A stretch of 64,000 bases of DNA, from the NCBI GenBank assembly GCA_964529715.1, contig CAZGXI010000005.1, forward strand, positions 107,247 to 171,246. The letters run 5' to 3'. A program made the position numbers and the translations under genes. How positions within the stretch are numbered: position 1 is the first letter of the stretch; every line of letters starts with the position of its first letter. Of the stretch, positions 1 through 8,680 are shown piece by piece. The notes under the pieces are model-generated. The model was not told the origin of the DNA and ran no database searches. It saw only the letters and a list, made by a program, of their open reading frames with translations. Source of the stretch: CAZGXI01 sp964529715. GTDB taxonomy: Bacteria; Chloroflexota; Anaerolineae; Aggregatilineales; Ch27.

Positions 1-1
1 A

Positions 2-1957
2 CGAAGTGTTCTGGACCTGACGGGGGCGCAAGCGGCCATGTCGCCTGTAGAGCGCGAGGCGGTGGCGCGTCGTTTCGGAGAGCAGTTATTCCAGGCGATT
101 TTTAACGCCAGTTCGGATATTAATGCCGCCTATCGATCCAGCCTGGAACGCGCCGGGACGCGCGGCCTGTTTATCAAGCTCTCACTAGAAAAGGCCGGCG
201 ACCTGCGCGATGCTCCCTGGGAACTGCTACGCGATCCCCAGCGACGTTCTTATCTGTGCCTTTCCCGCCAGACCTCGGTCATTCGTTATCCAAGCCAGCC
301 GTACATCCGCCCCCCGGTGACCGTGACCGGGCCGCTGCGCGTGCTCGTGATGATCTCCAGCCCGAAGAACCTGCCGCCCATCGACGTGGAGGGCGAGTGG
401 CGACGGCTTCAGGCAGCTACTGCTGCCTTGCAGCGCGCGGGCCGGATTGTCTTGGAGAAACTGGATGACGCGCATCTGAATACGCTTCAGCGGCAGCTTC
501 GAGGACAGGAATATCACATTTTTCACTACATCGGGCACGGCGACTTCGACGAAAGAACGCAAAAAGGTGTGCTGATGTTGGAAGATCGGCGCGGTGAGGA
601 ATACGCCGAACCGATCACGGGTGACAGCCTGGCGGATGAGTTGAGCCAGGAGAGCACGCTCAGCCTGGTGCTCCTCAATAGCTGCAAGAGTGCGCAGAGC
701 GTGCAAGGCGATCCGTTTTCCGGCGTGGCAAGCAGTGTGGTTGAGCGCGGCTTTCCGGCGGTGGTGGCGATGCAGTTCCCCATCTCCGACGAGGCGGCGC
801 AGGCGTTTTCGGAGGAGTTCTACCGCGCCGTCGCCGAGGGTTTCCGTCTGGGGGAAGCCGTGTCGGAGGCGCGTCGTGCGATAGCAAACACGTTGCAAAA
901 CAGCACCGAATGGGCCACACCGGTCCTGTATGCGCGCACGCCGGGTGAGCCGCTGTTCGAGTTGCGGAGCCGTAGCGGAGTGCAGCCTCCGCATCGGACG
1001 CCCTGGCGCGTGATTGTAGGGGCGATAGCGGCCCTGGTGGCGCTCATCGCGCTGGGTTGGGGGGCGAATGCGATCTTCAATCCACCCACGCCCACGCCTA
1101 CGCCGACCCCAACGCCCATCCCGGCTTTTGCCGACCTAGTGATCGACTCGATTCGCACTTCGCCGTTAGAACCCGCGCCGGGCAGACCGTTTATTGTCTC
1201 GGTGCGCATCCGCAATAACGGCGATGGCCCCAGCGGGGTATTCAATGTGGCATGGCTGCCCAGTCTTTCCACCGAGCCGTTGGTGCAGCGGGTAGAACGA
1301 CCGATTCCGCCCGGCGCGACCGGTGGGGTCACGTTTACCCATACCTACGGCTGGTGGAGCAATTACAGCACGGCGGTCACACTCGATGTCGATAACGAGG
1401 TGGCCGAGGCCAATGCGGCGGGCAGCGGTGAGCGCAACAACTTCGCTCCATATCAGATCGTCATGAGCCAGGACAGTTTCGAGATCGACTTCAGCCAGCT
1501 TCCCGGCGGTGGCGTGGTAGACCGGACGCGCGCCCTCAACGGGGACGAGTTTGCCGCGTGGGGCTTTCGGATTGAGCCTGTGCCGGGGCCTCAGGATACC
1601 GTCTGTGTGAATGCCCATCCGCGCCTGGAAGTGGACGCGAACCGTGTCAGCCTGACCGTCGGCTTGCCAAGCACGTCCGGCGTGTGTGCGAGTGTCCCGC
1701 TGGCGCTTGTTTTCGACCGGGCGGTGGGTGCGCTGGAAGCGACCTTTGTGGCGGAACGGGCAGGCGTGTACTGGCTGATCATGTTTTCGGATTCGGCGGG
1801 AACGCAAGAAACAGGTCGAGTGGAAGTGAGTCTGTCGCTGGGCCAACAGGCCGTCTTGCGCGTACCAGAAACGAACCGCGCGCTTATCCGGCGTGTGGCT
1901 TTCGTGACAGACGGTGCGCCGCTGCGGATTGACCGGTTCGCCATTTGGCCGCGCTAA
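2..1957 (+). CDS. CHAT-domain (caspase-like) membrane protein with CARDB ectodomain, 5' end outside window
   Basis: The open frame runs into the left window edge without a stop (codons read from base 2; the ATG at 38 has no Shine-Dalgarno), so the true start is probably upstream. The first ~310 residues are a CHAT domain: the catalytic His lies in YIGHGDF (His codon 536-538) and the Cys in LLNSCKSA (Cys codon 683-685), the caspase/separase-type dyad, with an FPAVVAMQFPISD strand after it. One transmembrane helix follows (about 1010-1080), then a Thr-Pro linker and a CARDB-type adhesion module beginning ADLVIDSIRTSP, then a further beta-rich C-terminal domain with two Cys. Family knowledge: CHAT proteins are proteases or protease-like signalling modules, often fused to repeat or sensor domains. 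Topology inference: protease inside, CARDB outside. No partner gene is visible because the left flank is cut. Confidence 0.85.
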   Translation, partial: RSVLDLTGAQAAMSPVEREAVARRFGEQLFQAIFNASSDINAAYRSSLERAGTRGLFIKLSLEKAGDLRDAPWELLRDPQRRSYLCLSRQTSVIRYPSQPYIRPPVTVTGPLRVLVMISSPKNLPPIDVEGEWRRLQAATAALQRAGRIVLEKLDDAHLNTLQRQLRGQEYHIFHYIGHGDFDERTQKGVLMLEDRRGEEYAEPITGDSLADELSQESTLSLVLLNSCKSAQSVQGDPFSGVASSVVERGFPAVVAMQFPISDEAAQAFSEEFYRAVAEGFRLGEAVSEARRAIANTLQNSTEWATPVLYARTPGEPLFELRSRSGVQPPHRTPWRVIVGAIAALVALIALGWGANAIFNPPTPTPTPTPTPIPAFADLVIDSIRTSPLEPAPGRPFIVSVRIRNNGDGPSGVFNVAWLPSLSTEPLVQRVERPIPPGATGGVTFTHTYGWWSNYSTAVTLDVDNEVAEANAAGSGERNNFAPYQIVMSQDSFEIDFSQLPGGGVVDRTRALNGDEFAAWGFRIEPVPGPQDTVCVNAHPRLEVDANRVSLTVGLPSTSGVCASVPLALVFDRAVGALEATFVAERAGVYWLIMFSDSAGTQETGRVEVSLSLGQQAVLRVPETNRALIRRVAFVTDGAPLRIDRFAIWPR

Positions 1958-1960
1958 AGA

Positions 1961-2036
1961 TCAGTCCCTCACGTTCTCGTTTGCTCTTGCCTGATATGTT
2001 CAAACAGGCAGAGGCAGGCAAGAAGCGGGGGACTGA
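1961..2036. terminator. Long imperfect inverted repeat between convergent genes, likely bidirectional terminator
   Basis: TCAGTCCC (1961-1968) pairs with GGGACTGA (2029-2036), and CTTGCCTG (1986-1993) pairs with CAGGCAAG (2015-2022). It sits between the ends of the CHAT gene (+) and the P-type ATPase (-), the position expected for a shared terminator. There is no strong T-run, so the termination role is inferred. Confidence 0.5.
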
Positions 2037-2078
2037 CCTTGGTGAGATGTGTTCGACAACCGGTTTCCGGCGAACCGA

Positions 2079-4874
2079 CTACAGGTGTCTGAGGGCCGGT
2101 GTTTGCTCGCGGCGGCGTAGCACAAACTTGGCGATTTCGGCGGCGGCGGCGGGCAGCAGAATGAACGGCAGGATCACGGCCCAATGGCCCAGGTCCAGTG
2201 CCTGGGTGTTAAAGATCGGTTGCAAGAACGGCACATAGATCACGGCCATCAGCAACGCAAGCGATGCGCCGACAGCATAGACCATCCACTTGTTGGTGAA
2301 GATGCCGATCTGCCACACGTTGTAACGTTCTGAGCGCGCGGTGAAGGCCCGCAGCAATTCCGCCGTGACCAGCGTGGTGAAGGCAATCGTCTGCGCCAGC
2401 GTGATGTTATCGTGGAAAGTGTCCAGGCTGACCACGAACGCGCCCAGGGTGGCGAATGTCTCCACGATGGCCTGAATCGCGGTGAGAACCCACAATTCGC
2501 GTGTAATGATCGGTTCTTTGGATGGGCGCGGCTTGCGGCGCATGATGTCTGGTTCCTTGCCTTCCAGACCCAGCGCCAGCGCCGGAGCGCCATCTGTGAC
2601 CAGGTTGAGCCACAGTAGGTGGATCGGCAGCAGCGGCAGCGGCAGACCCAGCATCATCGACAGGAAGATGATGAGGATCTCGCCCACGTTGCACGATACC
2701 AGGTAGAATACGAATTTGCGGATGTTGGCATAGATGACACGCCCCTCTTCGACGGCAGCGACGATGCTGGCGTAGTTGTCATCGGTCAGTACCATGTCGG
2801 CGGTCTGTTTGCTCACATCTGTACCGGTGATGCCCATCGCCACCCCGATGTGCGCCCGTTTGAGCGCGGGAGCGTCGTTCACGCCGTCACCGGTCATGGC
2901 GACCACGTAATCGTTCGACTTAAGCGCCTCGACGATGCGCATCTTATGCGTCGGATTCACGCGGGCATAGACGGCCACATGGTCGGCGCGGGCGGCAAGT
3001 TCGGCGTCATCCAATTTGTCCAAACCGGCGCCGGTGAGCATATCTTCGCGGTGTTCGACCAGAGCCAGTTCGCGCCCGATAGCGGCGGCAGTGTCGGGGT
3101 AATCGCCCGTGATCATCACAGTGCGGATACCCGCTTCTCGTGCAACGGTGATGGCCTCTTTCACCTCTGGGCGAGCCGGGTCGCGCATGGCGACCAGTCC
3201 GACAAACACGAGATCGCGTTCGATCTCTTCTGCCTGTGGGCGTCTGGGCACCTCAGTGAGTGGGCGGTAAGCAATCGCCAGTACGCGCAGGGCTTCGTTG
3301 GCAAAGTCTGTGTTAGCTTTGAGGATAGCTGTGCGCTGCTCTTCGCTCAGCGGGGATACCTTTCCGTCGCTGAAAATATAGCGGCAGCGTTCCAGCACCA
3401 GTTCCGGCGCACCTTTGGTGAATGCCTGGTAAGGCGCTTCGCCGTTCGGCGCGGCGTGAATCGTGGTCATGCGCTTGCGCTCGGAGTCAAAGGGGATTTC
3501 TGCCAGGCGAGGCCACTGTTGCGCCATTTCCTCGGCGTTCAGCCCGGACTTGAGCGCCATCGTCACCAGCGCCCCCTCGGTGGGATCGCCGACCAGTTTC
3601 CAGGTATCGCTGTCTTGCTGAACGACGGCGTCATTGCACAGAATCGCCCCGCGCGCCAGCCAGTGCAGTGAGGCGCTGTTGTGGGCGTTCAACGTTGAGC
3701 CGTTCTGCTGGAATACGCCGTCAGGGCGATAGCCCTCCCCACTTACGTTCGTGATCTGTCCGTCCAGCAGCAGTCGGACGACGGTCATTTCGTTGGTGGT
3801 CAAGGTGCCGGTCTTGTCGGAGCAAATGACGTTGGCACTGCCCAGGGTTTCGACGGCGGACAGTTTGCGGATCAGGACATGGCGGCGGATCATACGCTGC
3901 ATCCCCAGCGCCAGGGCGATTGTCACAACGGCGGGCAACCCTTCTGGCACGGCAGCAATCGCCAGACTGACCGCTACCATAAACAGCTCGATCAACTCGT
4001 TCTGGTGCGCAGGTGTGCCCAACCACACGCCCAGGTCGCTGATGGGGTTAGTAGCGATCAAGCGCGCCGTGCCGACCAGGAAAACGATGGCGCAGATGGC
4101 CAGCGTTGCCATGCCCAGCCACTTACCCAGTTGATCCAGCCGCTGTTGGAGCGGAGTAGGCGGGTCCTCATAACTCTGGATCAACTCGGCAATATGGCCG
4201 ATTTCGGTGTTCATGCCGGTGGCGACGACCAGCCCCTTGCCGCGTCCATAGGTGATCATGCTTCCCATGAAGGCCATGTTTTGACGGTCGCCCAGCGCGG
4301 CGTCGGCAGAGACGATGGCATCTGGGGATTTTTCAACCGGTACAGATTCCCCGGTTAGAGCGGCCTCGTCGATGGTGAGATTGAATCCCTCGAACAGCCG
4401 CACATCCGCCGGAACATAGTTGCCGGTCTCCAGAATCACCACATCGCCGGGCAGCACATCGCGGCTGGGAATGGTGACGATCTTGCCGCCGCGCACGACA
4501 CGTGCCTCTGGGGCGGTCATCTTCTTGAGGGAGCGCAGGGCAGCCTCGGCGCGGCCCTCCTGGATCACGCCCAAGATGGCATTGAGCGCGACGATGGCAA
4601 TGATTGCTAGGGCGTCGGTGTAGCCCTCACCGGTATAGGCACCGACGATGGCAGAGATGATGGCTGCGACAATCAGCAGGATGACGACGAAATTGTTGAA
4701 CTGATCCCACAGCATCTGTAGCAGGGTAGGGGGCGGCTCTTCTCGAAGCTCATTGGGGCCATATTGCGCCAGACGCGGGGCAATCTGATCGTCGTCCAGA
4801 CCATAGGTAAGGTTGCTCTGCAGCCGTTGGGCGACTTCGGCGGCTGGCAGCGTGTGCGGATTCAGCCCAGTCAT
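2079..4874 (-). CDS. P-type cation-transporting ATPase, Ca2+ (P2A, PacL/SERCA-like)
   Basis: Transport ATPase of 931 aa, complete. Visible motifs: actuator LTGES, phosphorylation site CSDKTGTLT (Asp353), KGAPE in the nucleotide-binding domain, and MTGDGVNDAPALK in the P domain. The ion-site helices look like SERCA: PEGLP in M4, NVGE in M5 and NLVTDG in M6, so the Glu, Asn, Thr and Asp ligands of both Ca2+ sites appear kept; this argues for Ca2+ (or Mn2+) export rather than Na+/K+ or heavy metals. An N-terminal cation-ATPase domain is present (LPAAEVAQRL). The start at 4874 is preferred over an in-frame codon 24 bases upstream because GGGAG lies 5 bases before it. Monocistronic, convergent with the CHAT gene. 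Confidence 0.93.
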   Translation of the reverse strand: MTGLNPHTLPAAEVAQRLQSNLTYGLDDDQIAPRLAQYGPNELREEPPPTLLQMLWDQFNNFVVILLIVAAIISAIVGAYTGEGYTDALAIIAIVALNAILGVIQEGRAEAALRSLKKMTAPEARVVRGGKIVTIPSRDVLPGDVVILETGNYVPADVRLFEGFNLTIDEAALTGESVPVEKSPDAIVSADAALGDRQNMAFMGSMITYGRGKGLVVATGMNTEIGHIAELIQSYEDPPTPLQQRLDQLGKWLGMATLAICAIVFLVGTARLIATNPISDLGVWLGTPAHQNELIELFMVAVSLAIAAVPEGLPAVVTIALALGMQRMIRRHVLIRKLSAVETLGSANVICSDKTGTLTTNEMTVVRLLLDGQITNVSGEGYRPDGVFQQNGSTLNAHNSASLHWLARGAILCNDAVVQQDSDTWKLVGDPTEGALVTMALKSGLNAEEMAQQWPRLAEIPFDSERKRMTTIHAAPNGEAPYQAFTKGAPELVLERCRYIFSDGKVSPLSEEQRTAILKANTDFANEALRVLAIAYRPLTEVPRRPQAEEIERDLVFVGLVAMRDPARPEVKEAITVAREAGIRTVMITGDYPDTAAAIGRELALVEHREDMLTGAGLDKLDDAELAARADHVAVYARVNPTHKMRIVEALKSNDYVVAMTGDGVNDAPALKRAHIGVAMGITGTDVSKQTADMVLTDDNYASIVAAVEEGRVIYANIRKFVFYLVSCNVGEILIIFLSMMLGLPLPLLPIHLLWLNLVTDGAPALALGLEGKEPDIMRRKPRPSKEPIITRELWVLTAIQAIVETFATLGAFVVSLDTFHDNITLAQTIAFTTLVTAELLRAFTARSERYNVWQIGIFTNKWMVYAVGASLALLMAVIYVPFLQPIFNTQALDLGHWAVILPFILLPAAAAEIAKFVLRRREQTPALRHL

Positions 4875-4921
4875 TGTTCTCCCTTTGTCCACATACACGG
4901 TTGTGTGGATGGTTCTCCGTG

Positions 4922-4950
4922 AGGGTAGTACAATCTCAAATGTCGGTCAA
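4922..4950 (-). promoter_or_regulatory. Candidate sigma70-type promoter of the P-type ATPase
   Basis: On the minus strand TTGACC (complement of 4945-4950), a 17-base spacer and TACCCT (complement of 4922-4927) lie 48 bases before the ATPase start. The -35 is good and the -10 weak. Confidence 0.35.
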
Positions 4951-4974
4951 TGGGGAATCTTCTCAAACCCCCAA

Positions 4975-5223
4975 GTTTTAGGGGAAACGCGGAGACTATC
5001 ATAGCAGGCTGAACCGACAAATAGCATTATTTTGTGCATATTTGACAAGTCGCTTTATGCTGTCATGACAATGCACATGACAAACTGCTGATTTCTTACA
5101 CTGGTAGTCCACTTTGGCGCGGTCTACGCTCAAGATAGCAGGAACGTAAGGCACTGTATTTCTGCCTGCGATGGGATATACCTGGCAGGACTATGTCGGT
5201 TTGAACCTCAGAGAGGAGTGTTG
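4975..5223. other. Divergent intergenic region between P-ATPase and ferredoxin oxidoreductase operon
   Basis: Together with 4875-4974 this gap has no credible gene. It is A/T-richer than its flanks. It holds a small CCCC/GGGG hairpin near 4970-4985, the ATPase promoter on the minus strand, and on the plus strand TTGACA (5042-5047) with a weak -10 and a perfect palindrome just downstream (see separate entry). The mRNA leader of the operon is expected in 5080-5223. Confidence 0.4.
5061..5083 (+). promoter_or_regulatory. Palindrome plus direct repeat, possible operator upstream of the oxidoreductase operon
   Basis: TGTCATGACA (5061-5070) is a perfect 10-base palindrome. Its right half is repeated: CATGACAA occurs at 5064-5071 and again after a 4-base gap at 5076-5083. 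It lies 14 bases after a TTGACA hexamer (5042-5047), overlapping where a -10 would be, which is a typical operator position. The regulator is unknown. Confidence 0.3.
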
Positions 5224-5475
5224 ATGGCTAAGGGAACCATCGTGATTAACGAGGCTCGCTGCAAGGGCTGCACGCTCTGTAACACTGTGTGTCCCAAGCA
5301 GTTGATCCACATGGCAGCCGGGCGCGTTAACCAGAAGGGATACATTCCGGCAGTGTTGCAAGACCCCAGCGGCGAGTGTACTGGCTGCGCCATCTGTGCG
5401 GTAATCTGCCCGGATGTGTGCATTACGGTTTACCGGGAAGTCCCGGCGGGCAAGCTCCAGCCCACGCCAGCTTAG
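5224..5475 (+). CDS. 2-oxoacid:ferredoxin oxidoreductase, delta (ferredoxin-like) subunit
   Basis: 83-aa 2x[4Fe-4S] ferredoxin. The cluster motifs are CKGCTLCNTVCP and CTGCAICAVICP, each with the Cys that completes the other cluster. In POR/KOR/VOR enzymes this subunit takes electrons from the thiamine-diphosphate/Fe-S core and passes them to free ferredoxin. The start at 5224 is chosen because AGGAG ends 5 bases upstream; a GTG six bases before it overlaps the ribosome site. First gene of a tight four-gene operon (9 bases to the alpha gene). Confidence 0.92.
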   Translation: MAKGTIVINEARCKGCTLCNTVCPKQLIHMAAGRVNQKGYIPAVLQDPSGECTGCAICAVICPDVCITVYREVPAGKLQPTPA

Positions 5476-5484
5476 GAGGCAGGC

Positions 5485-6567
5485 ATGGCCGAGCAACTTT
5501 TAAAGGGAAACATTGCCATTGCCGAGGCAGCCGTCCGCGCCGGCCTGGAGGCTTACTTCGGCTATCCGATCACGCCGCAGACCGAACTGCTGGAACATCT
5601 GTCGGGCCGGATGCCTGAGCTGGGGCGCATCTTTTTACAGGCCGAAAGTGAAGTCGCTGCGATCAACATGGTCTATGGCGCGGCCTGTGCGGGTGCGCGC
5701 ACCATGACGTCTTCTTCCAGCCCCGGCATCAGCCTGATGCAGGAGGGCTTTTCGTACATCGCTTCGTCACACGTTCCTTGCGTGGTCGTGGATATGGTGC
5801 GCGGCGGTCCGGGGCTGGGCAACATTCAGCCGTCGCAGGGCGACTACTTCCAGTTAACTCGTTCGGCGGGGCATGGCGACTATCGACCTATCGCGCTAGC
5901 GCCGGCGTCGGTTCAGGAAGCGATTGATCTTACCGTGTTGGCCTTCGACCTGGCCGATCAGTACCGTCATCTCGTCTTTGTCGTCGGCGACGGCTTGATC
6001 GGGCAGATGATGGAACCTGCCACATTGCCGGAGATGCGCCCCATCCGTCCCCGGCCTGCGTGGGCCATCAGCGGCGCGGATGGGCGACCTAAGAACGTGA
6101 TCACCTCCTTTGACCTGACTGCCGAAGGGCTGGAGGCGCGCAACCTGGATATTCAGGCTCGCCTCAAGGCTATCTGGGAGAACGAGCAGCGTTCAGTGGA
6201 AGTGGACACCGAGGGCGCGCGCATTCTGTTCATCGGCTATGGCATTGCCGGGCGTATCGCTCAGACGGCGGTTAAGAGGGCGCGTGCGGCAGGGCTGCCG
6301 GTTGGGCTGTTCCGCCCATTGACGCTGTGGCCCTTTCCAGAAAAGCGCCTGGAAGAACTGCTCCAGGGAGGTGTGGAAGCGATCCTGGTGGTGGAAATGA
6401 ACGCCGGGCAGATGGTCGATGATGTGCGGCTGGTGGTAGGCCAACGGATACCGGTGTTTCATTATGGACGCATGGGCGGCGTGGTGCCGATGCCCGACGA
6501 CATGCTGGATGAGCTTGAGCGGGTCACGGAAAGCGTTGGGATGCGCGAACTGGCATTGGTCCGATGA
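5485..6567 (+). CDS. 2-oxoacid:ferredoxin oxidoreductase, alpha subunit
   Basis: 360 aa. The N-terminus carries the GYPITPQTE pyrimidine-binding signature of POR/KOR/VOR alpha chains and EAAVRAGLEAYF before it. ESEVAAINMVYGAACAG and MTSSSSPGISLMQEG follow, which line the thiamine diphosphate. The C-terminal third is the transketolase C-like domain (EARILFIGYGIAGR region). The enzyme decarboxylates a 2-oxoacid to acyl-CoA with reduction of ferredoxin in anaerobic metabolism. Subunit order delta-alpha-beta-gamma and lengths resemble 2-oxoisovalerate or 2-oxoglutarate enzymes more than pyruvate ones, but the substrate cannot be fixed from sequence alone. GGAGG ribosome site 6 bases before the start. 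Confidence 0.9.
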   Translation: MAEQLLKGNIAIAEAAVRAGLEAYFGYPITPQTELLEHLSGRMPELGRIFLQAESEVAAINMVYGAACAGARTMTSSSSPGISLMQEGFSYIASSHVPCVVVDMVRGGPGLGNIQPSQGDYFQLTRSAGHGDYRPIALAPASVQEAIDLTVLAFDLADQYRHLVFVVGDGLIGQMMEPATLPEMRPIRPRPAWAISGADGRPKNVITSFDLTAEGLEARNLDIQARLKAIWENEQRSVEVDTEGARILFIGYGIAGRIAQTAVKRARAAGLPVGLFRPLTLWPFPEKRLEELLQGGVEAILVVEMNAGQMVDDVRLVVGQRIPVFHYGRMGGVVPMPDDMLDELERVTESVGMRELALVR

Positions 6568-6577
6568 GGAGAGACGG

Positions 6578-7357
6578 ATGGTTGCCGATGGCATGATTCA
6601 AACGGTCGTTTACGAGCGCCCTCGCGCGCTGGAGGATGTGCCGACGGGGTATTGTCCCGGTTGCACGCACGGCGTTGCCCATCGTCTAATCTCGGAGGTC
6701 ATTGACGACCTGGGCATTCAGGGTAAGACGCTCCTGGTTGCGCCGGTTGGCTGTTCGGTCTTTGCTTACCAATACTTCAACCTGGACGGCGTTGTGGCTC
6801 CGCATGGCCGTGCCCCGGCGATGGCAACGGGCATCAAACGCTGCTGGCCTGACCGGGTGGTGTTCACCTATCAGGGAGATGGCGACCTGGCTGCCATTGG
6901 CACGGCGGAGATCGTGCACGCGGCGGCGCGCGGCGAGAACATCACCACCATCTTTATTAATAACGCTGTCTACGGTATGACCGGCGGGCAAATGGCCCCT
7001 ACGACCCTTCCCGGTCAGCGGACGACTTCATCGCCTTCAGGCCGTGACGTGGAGGTGACGGGCTACCCCATCCGCATGGCCGAATTGCTGGCGCAGACGG
7101 CAGGGGCGGCCTATGTCGTGCGGCGCTCGCTGCACAATGTCAAAGAAATTCGCCGGGCCAAGAAGGCGATCATGACGGCATTTCAGGTGCAGCTACAGGG
7201 TCTGGGGTTTGCGCTGGTCGAACTGCTTTCGGCCTGTCCGACCAACTGGGGTGTTTCTGCGCCGGATGCATTGCGGTGGATCGAGGAGCACATGGTGCCC
7301 TATTTCCCGTTGGGCGATTACAAGGTGGCCGATGCCGTGAAAGGCCTCATCAACTGA
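6578..7357 (+). CDS. 2-oxoacid:ferredoxin oxidoreductase, beta subunit (ThDP-binding)
   Basis: 259 aa. It has YCPGCTHG (first Fe-S ligand Cys pair), the HGRAPAMATG strand, and the thiamine-diphosphate/Mg motif GDGDLAAIG followed by INNAVYGMTGGQ. The C-terminus has LSACPTNWG with a further Cys. An open frame extends upstream over the end of the alpha gene, but the true start is at 6578: GAGGAGAG lies directly before it, and the upstream residues are Trp/Cys-rich shadow sequence. It sits ten bases after the alpha stop. Confidence 0.9.
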   Translation: MVADGMIQTVVYERPRALEDVPTGYCPGCTHGVAHRLISEVIDDLGIQGKTLLVAPVGCSVFAYQYFNLDGVVAPHGRAPAMATGIKRCWPDRVVFTYQGDGDLAAIGTAEIVHAAARGENITTIFINNAVYGMTGGQMAPTTLPGQRTTSSPSGRDVEVTGYPIRMAELLAQTAGAAYVVRRSLHNVKEIRRAKKAIMTAFQVQLQGLGFALVELLSACPTNWGVSAPDALRWIEEHMVPYFPLGDYKVADAVKGLIN

Positions 7358-7371
7358 TCGGGAGTGAGTGA

Positions 7372-7926
7372 ATGCACGAAGAAGCCATCTTTGCCGGGTT
7401 TGGCGGGCAGGGCGTGCTTTTTGCCGGGCAGCTTCTGGCATATGCCGCCATGCACGAGGGCAAGCACGTCACCTGGATTCCTTCCTACGGGCCGGAGATG
7501 CGCGGCGGCACGGCCAACTGCACCGTCGTGGTCAGCGACGCGCCGATTGGCTCGCCGGTTGTGCGTTATCCGAGTATTGCGGTCGTTTTCAACAACCCCT
7601 CAATGGACAAATACGCGCCGCTGGTCAAACCGGGTGGCTTGCTGGTGATCAACACATCCCTGGTGACGATTTCGACTGACCGAACCGACATCACGCTGCT
7701 GCAAATTCCGGCGACGGAAACAGCCAATACGCTGGGCGAAACGCGCCTGACCAACGTTATCCTCACCGGGGCCATGCTGACGGCCTGTCCGGTGGTTTCG
7801 CTGGAAACCATGATCGCCACTCTGACGGAAAAGCTCCCTCAGCACCGGCAACATCTGTTGGAGATCAACTGCATGGCGTTGCGCCGGGGCGCTGAGATGG
7901 CGCAGGCGTGTCTCACCCCCGTATAA
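7372..7926 (+). CDS. 2-oxoacid:ferredoxin oxidoreductase, gamma subunit
   Basis: 184 aa. FAGFGGQGVLFAGQLLA near the N-terminus and PSYGPEMRGGTANC are hallmark motifs of the POR/KOR gamma domain, which binds CoA. Last gene of the operon, with 14 bases between it and the beta stop and a strong hairpin 29 bases after its own stop. All four subunits are full length with intact cofactor motifs, so the enzyme should be functional. Confidence 0.9.
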   Translation: MHEEAIFAGFGGQGVLFAGQLLAYAAMHEGKHVTWIPSYGPEMRGGTANCTVVVSDAPIGSPVVRYPSIAVVFNNPSMDKYAPLVKPGGLLVINTSLVTISTDRTDITLLQIPATETANTLGETRLTNVILTGAMLTACPVVSLETMIATLTEKLPQHRQHLLEINCMALRRGAEMAQACLTPV

Positions 7927-7954
7927 GGCTTTATGGCAAGGGGGTGTTTTGGGG

Positions 7955-7985
7955 TAGCGGCGGAGATAACCCGCCGCTATATTTT
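7955..7985 (+). terminator. Hairpin terminator after the oxidoreductase operon
   Basis: TAGCGGCGG (7955-7963) and CCGCCGCTA (7971-7979) form a perfect 9-bp stem with a 7-base loop, followed by TATTTT. Nearly the same stem recurs at 63204-63230. Confidence 0.6.
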
Positions 7986-8042
7986 CCCGCAGTATTGGAT
8001 GGCGGCTTTATTCGCCGTAAGCAGCGGTTTTGGGGATCAACC

Positions 8043-8633
8043 ATGAACCGAGACGAAGCCTGGATGTTAGTGACGCAGCATACCAGATCAGAATCCCTGC
8101 GCCGCCACATGTTGGCGGTTGAGGCTTCTATGCGCGCTTATGCCCGCAGGTTGGACGGCGACGTGGAGCGGTGGGGATTATTGGGCCTTATTCACGACTT
8201 TGATTACGAAGAACACCCGGATATGGACGTACCGGATGGGCATCCCAGATGGGGTGTGGCCTATCTTCGGTCGAACGGCCTGCTTGATGAGGAATTGATC
8301 CGTGCCATCGAGGCACACGGCTGGCCCCGTGTGCCCGTCAAACCGGAGTCGCCGATGGAGTGGGCATTGGTGGCGGTGGATGAACTGACGGGTTTTCTGA
8401 CGGCGGTGGCTCTGGTACGGCCTACGAAGGACATCCGCGACATCACCAAGATCAAATCGGTCAAGGACAAGTGGAAGGACAAAGCGTTTGCTGCCGCCGT
8501 CAACCGTGAGGAAATTGCCCATGCCGCCGGGATGTTGGGTGTGGACCTGTGGGAAGAACACGTCCCGCTGGTGCTTCGGGCCATGCAGGACATTGCGGCG
8601 GAATTAGGTTTGGACGGCAGTGCGGTGGTGTGA
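8043..8633 (+). CDS. HD-domain phosphohydrolase-like protein
   Basis: 196 aa. The HD superfamily metal site is visible: His in LRRHMLAVE, then LIHDFDYEEHPD carrying the HD doublet and an extra downstream His, and a later AVDELTGF Asp. This pattern matches small bacterial HD/HDIG predicted hydrolases acting on phosphorylated or nucleotide substrates; the real substrate is unknown. The start at 8043 gives MNRDEAWMLV, the usual beginning of this family; a longer frame upstream crosses the terminator hairpin and was not used. No obvious partner; convergent with the kinase gene. Confidence 0.8.
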   Translation: MNRDEAWMLVTQHTRSESLRRHMLAVEASMRAYARRLDGDVERWGLLGLIHDFDYEEHPDMDVPDGHPRWGVAYLRSNGLLDEELIRAIEAHGWPRVPVKPESPMEWALVAVDELTGFLTAVALVRPTKDIRDITKIKSVKDKWKDKAFAAAVNREEIAHAAGMLGVDLWEEHVPLVLRAMQDIAAELGLDGSAVV

Positions 8634-8647
8634 CCTGCCGGCGTGAA

Positions 8648-8680
8648 TGGGGGCGACCGATCAGGTCGCCCTCGTGCGTT
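8648..8680. terminator. Bidirectional terminator hairpin
   Basis: GGGCGACC (8651-8658) and GGTCGCCC (8664-8671) form a perfect 8-bp stem with a 5-base loop between the convergent HD-domain and kinase genes. TTTT follows a few bases later on the plus strand. Confidence 0.6.

Noticed and set aside
2619..3671. 350-aa plus-strand open frame opposite the P-type ATPase
   Set aside because: Shadow frame; the minus strand encodes clear ATPase motifs.
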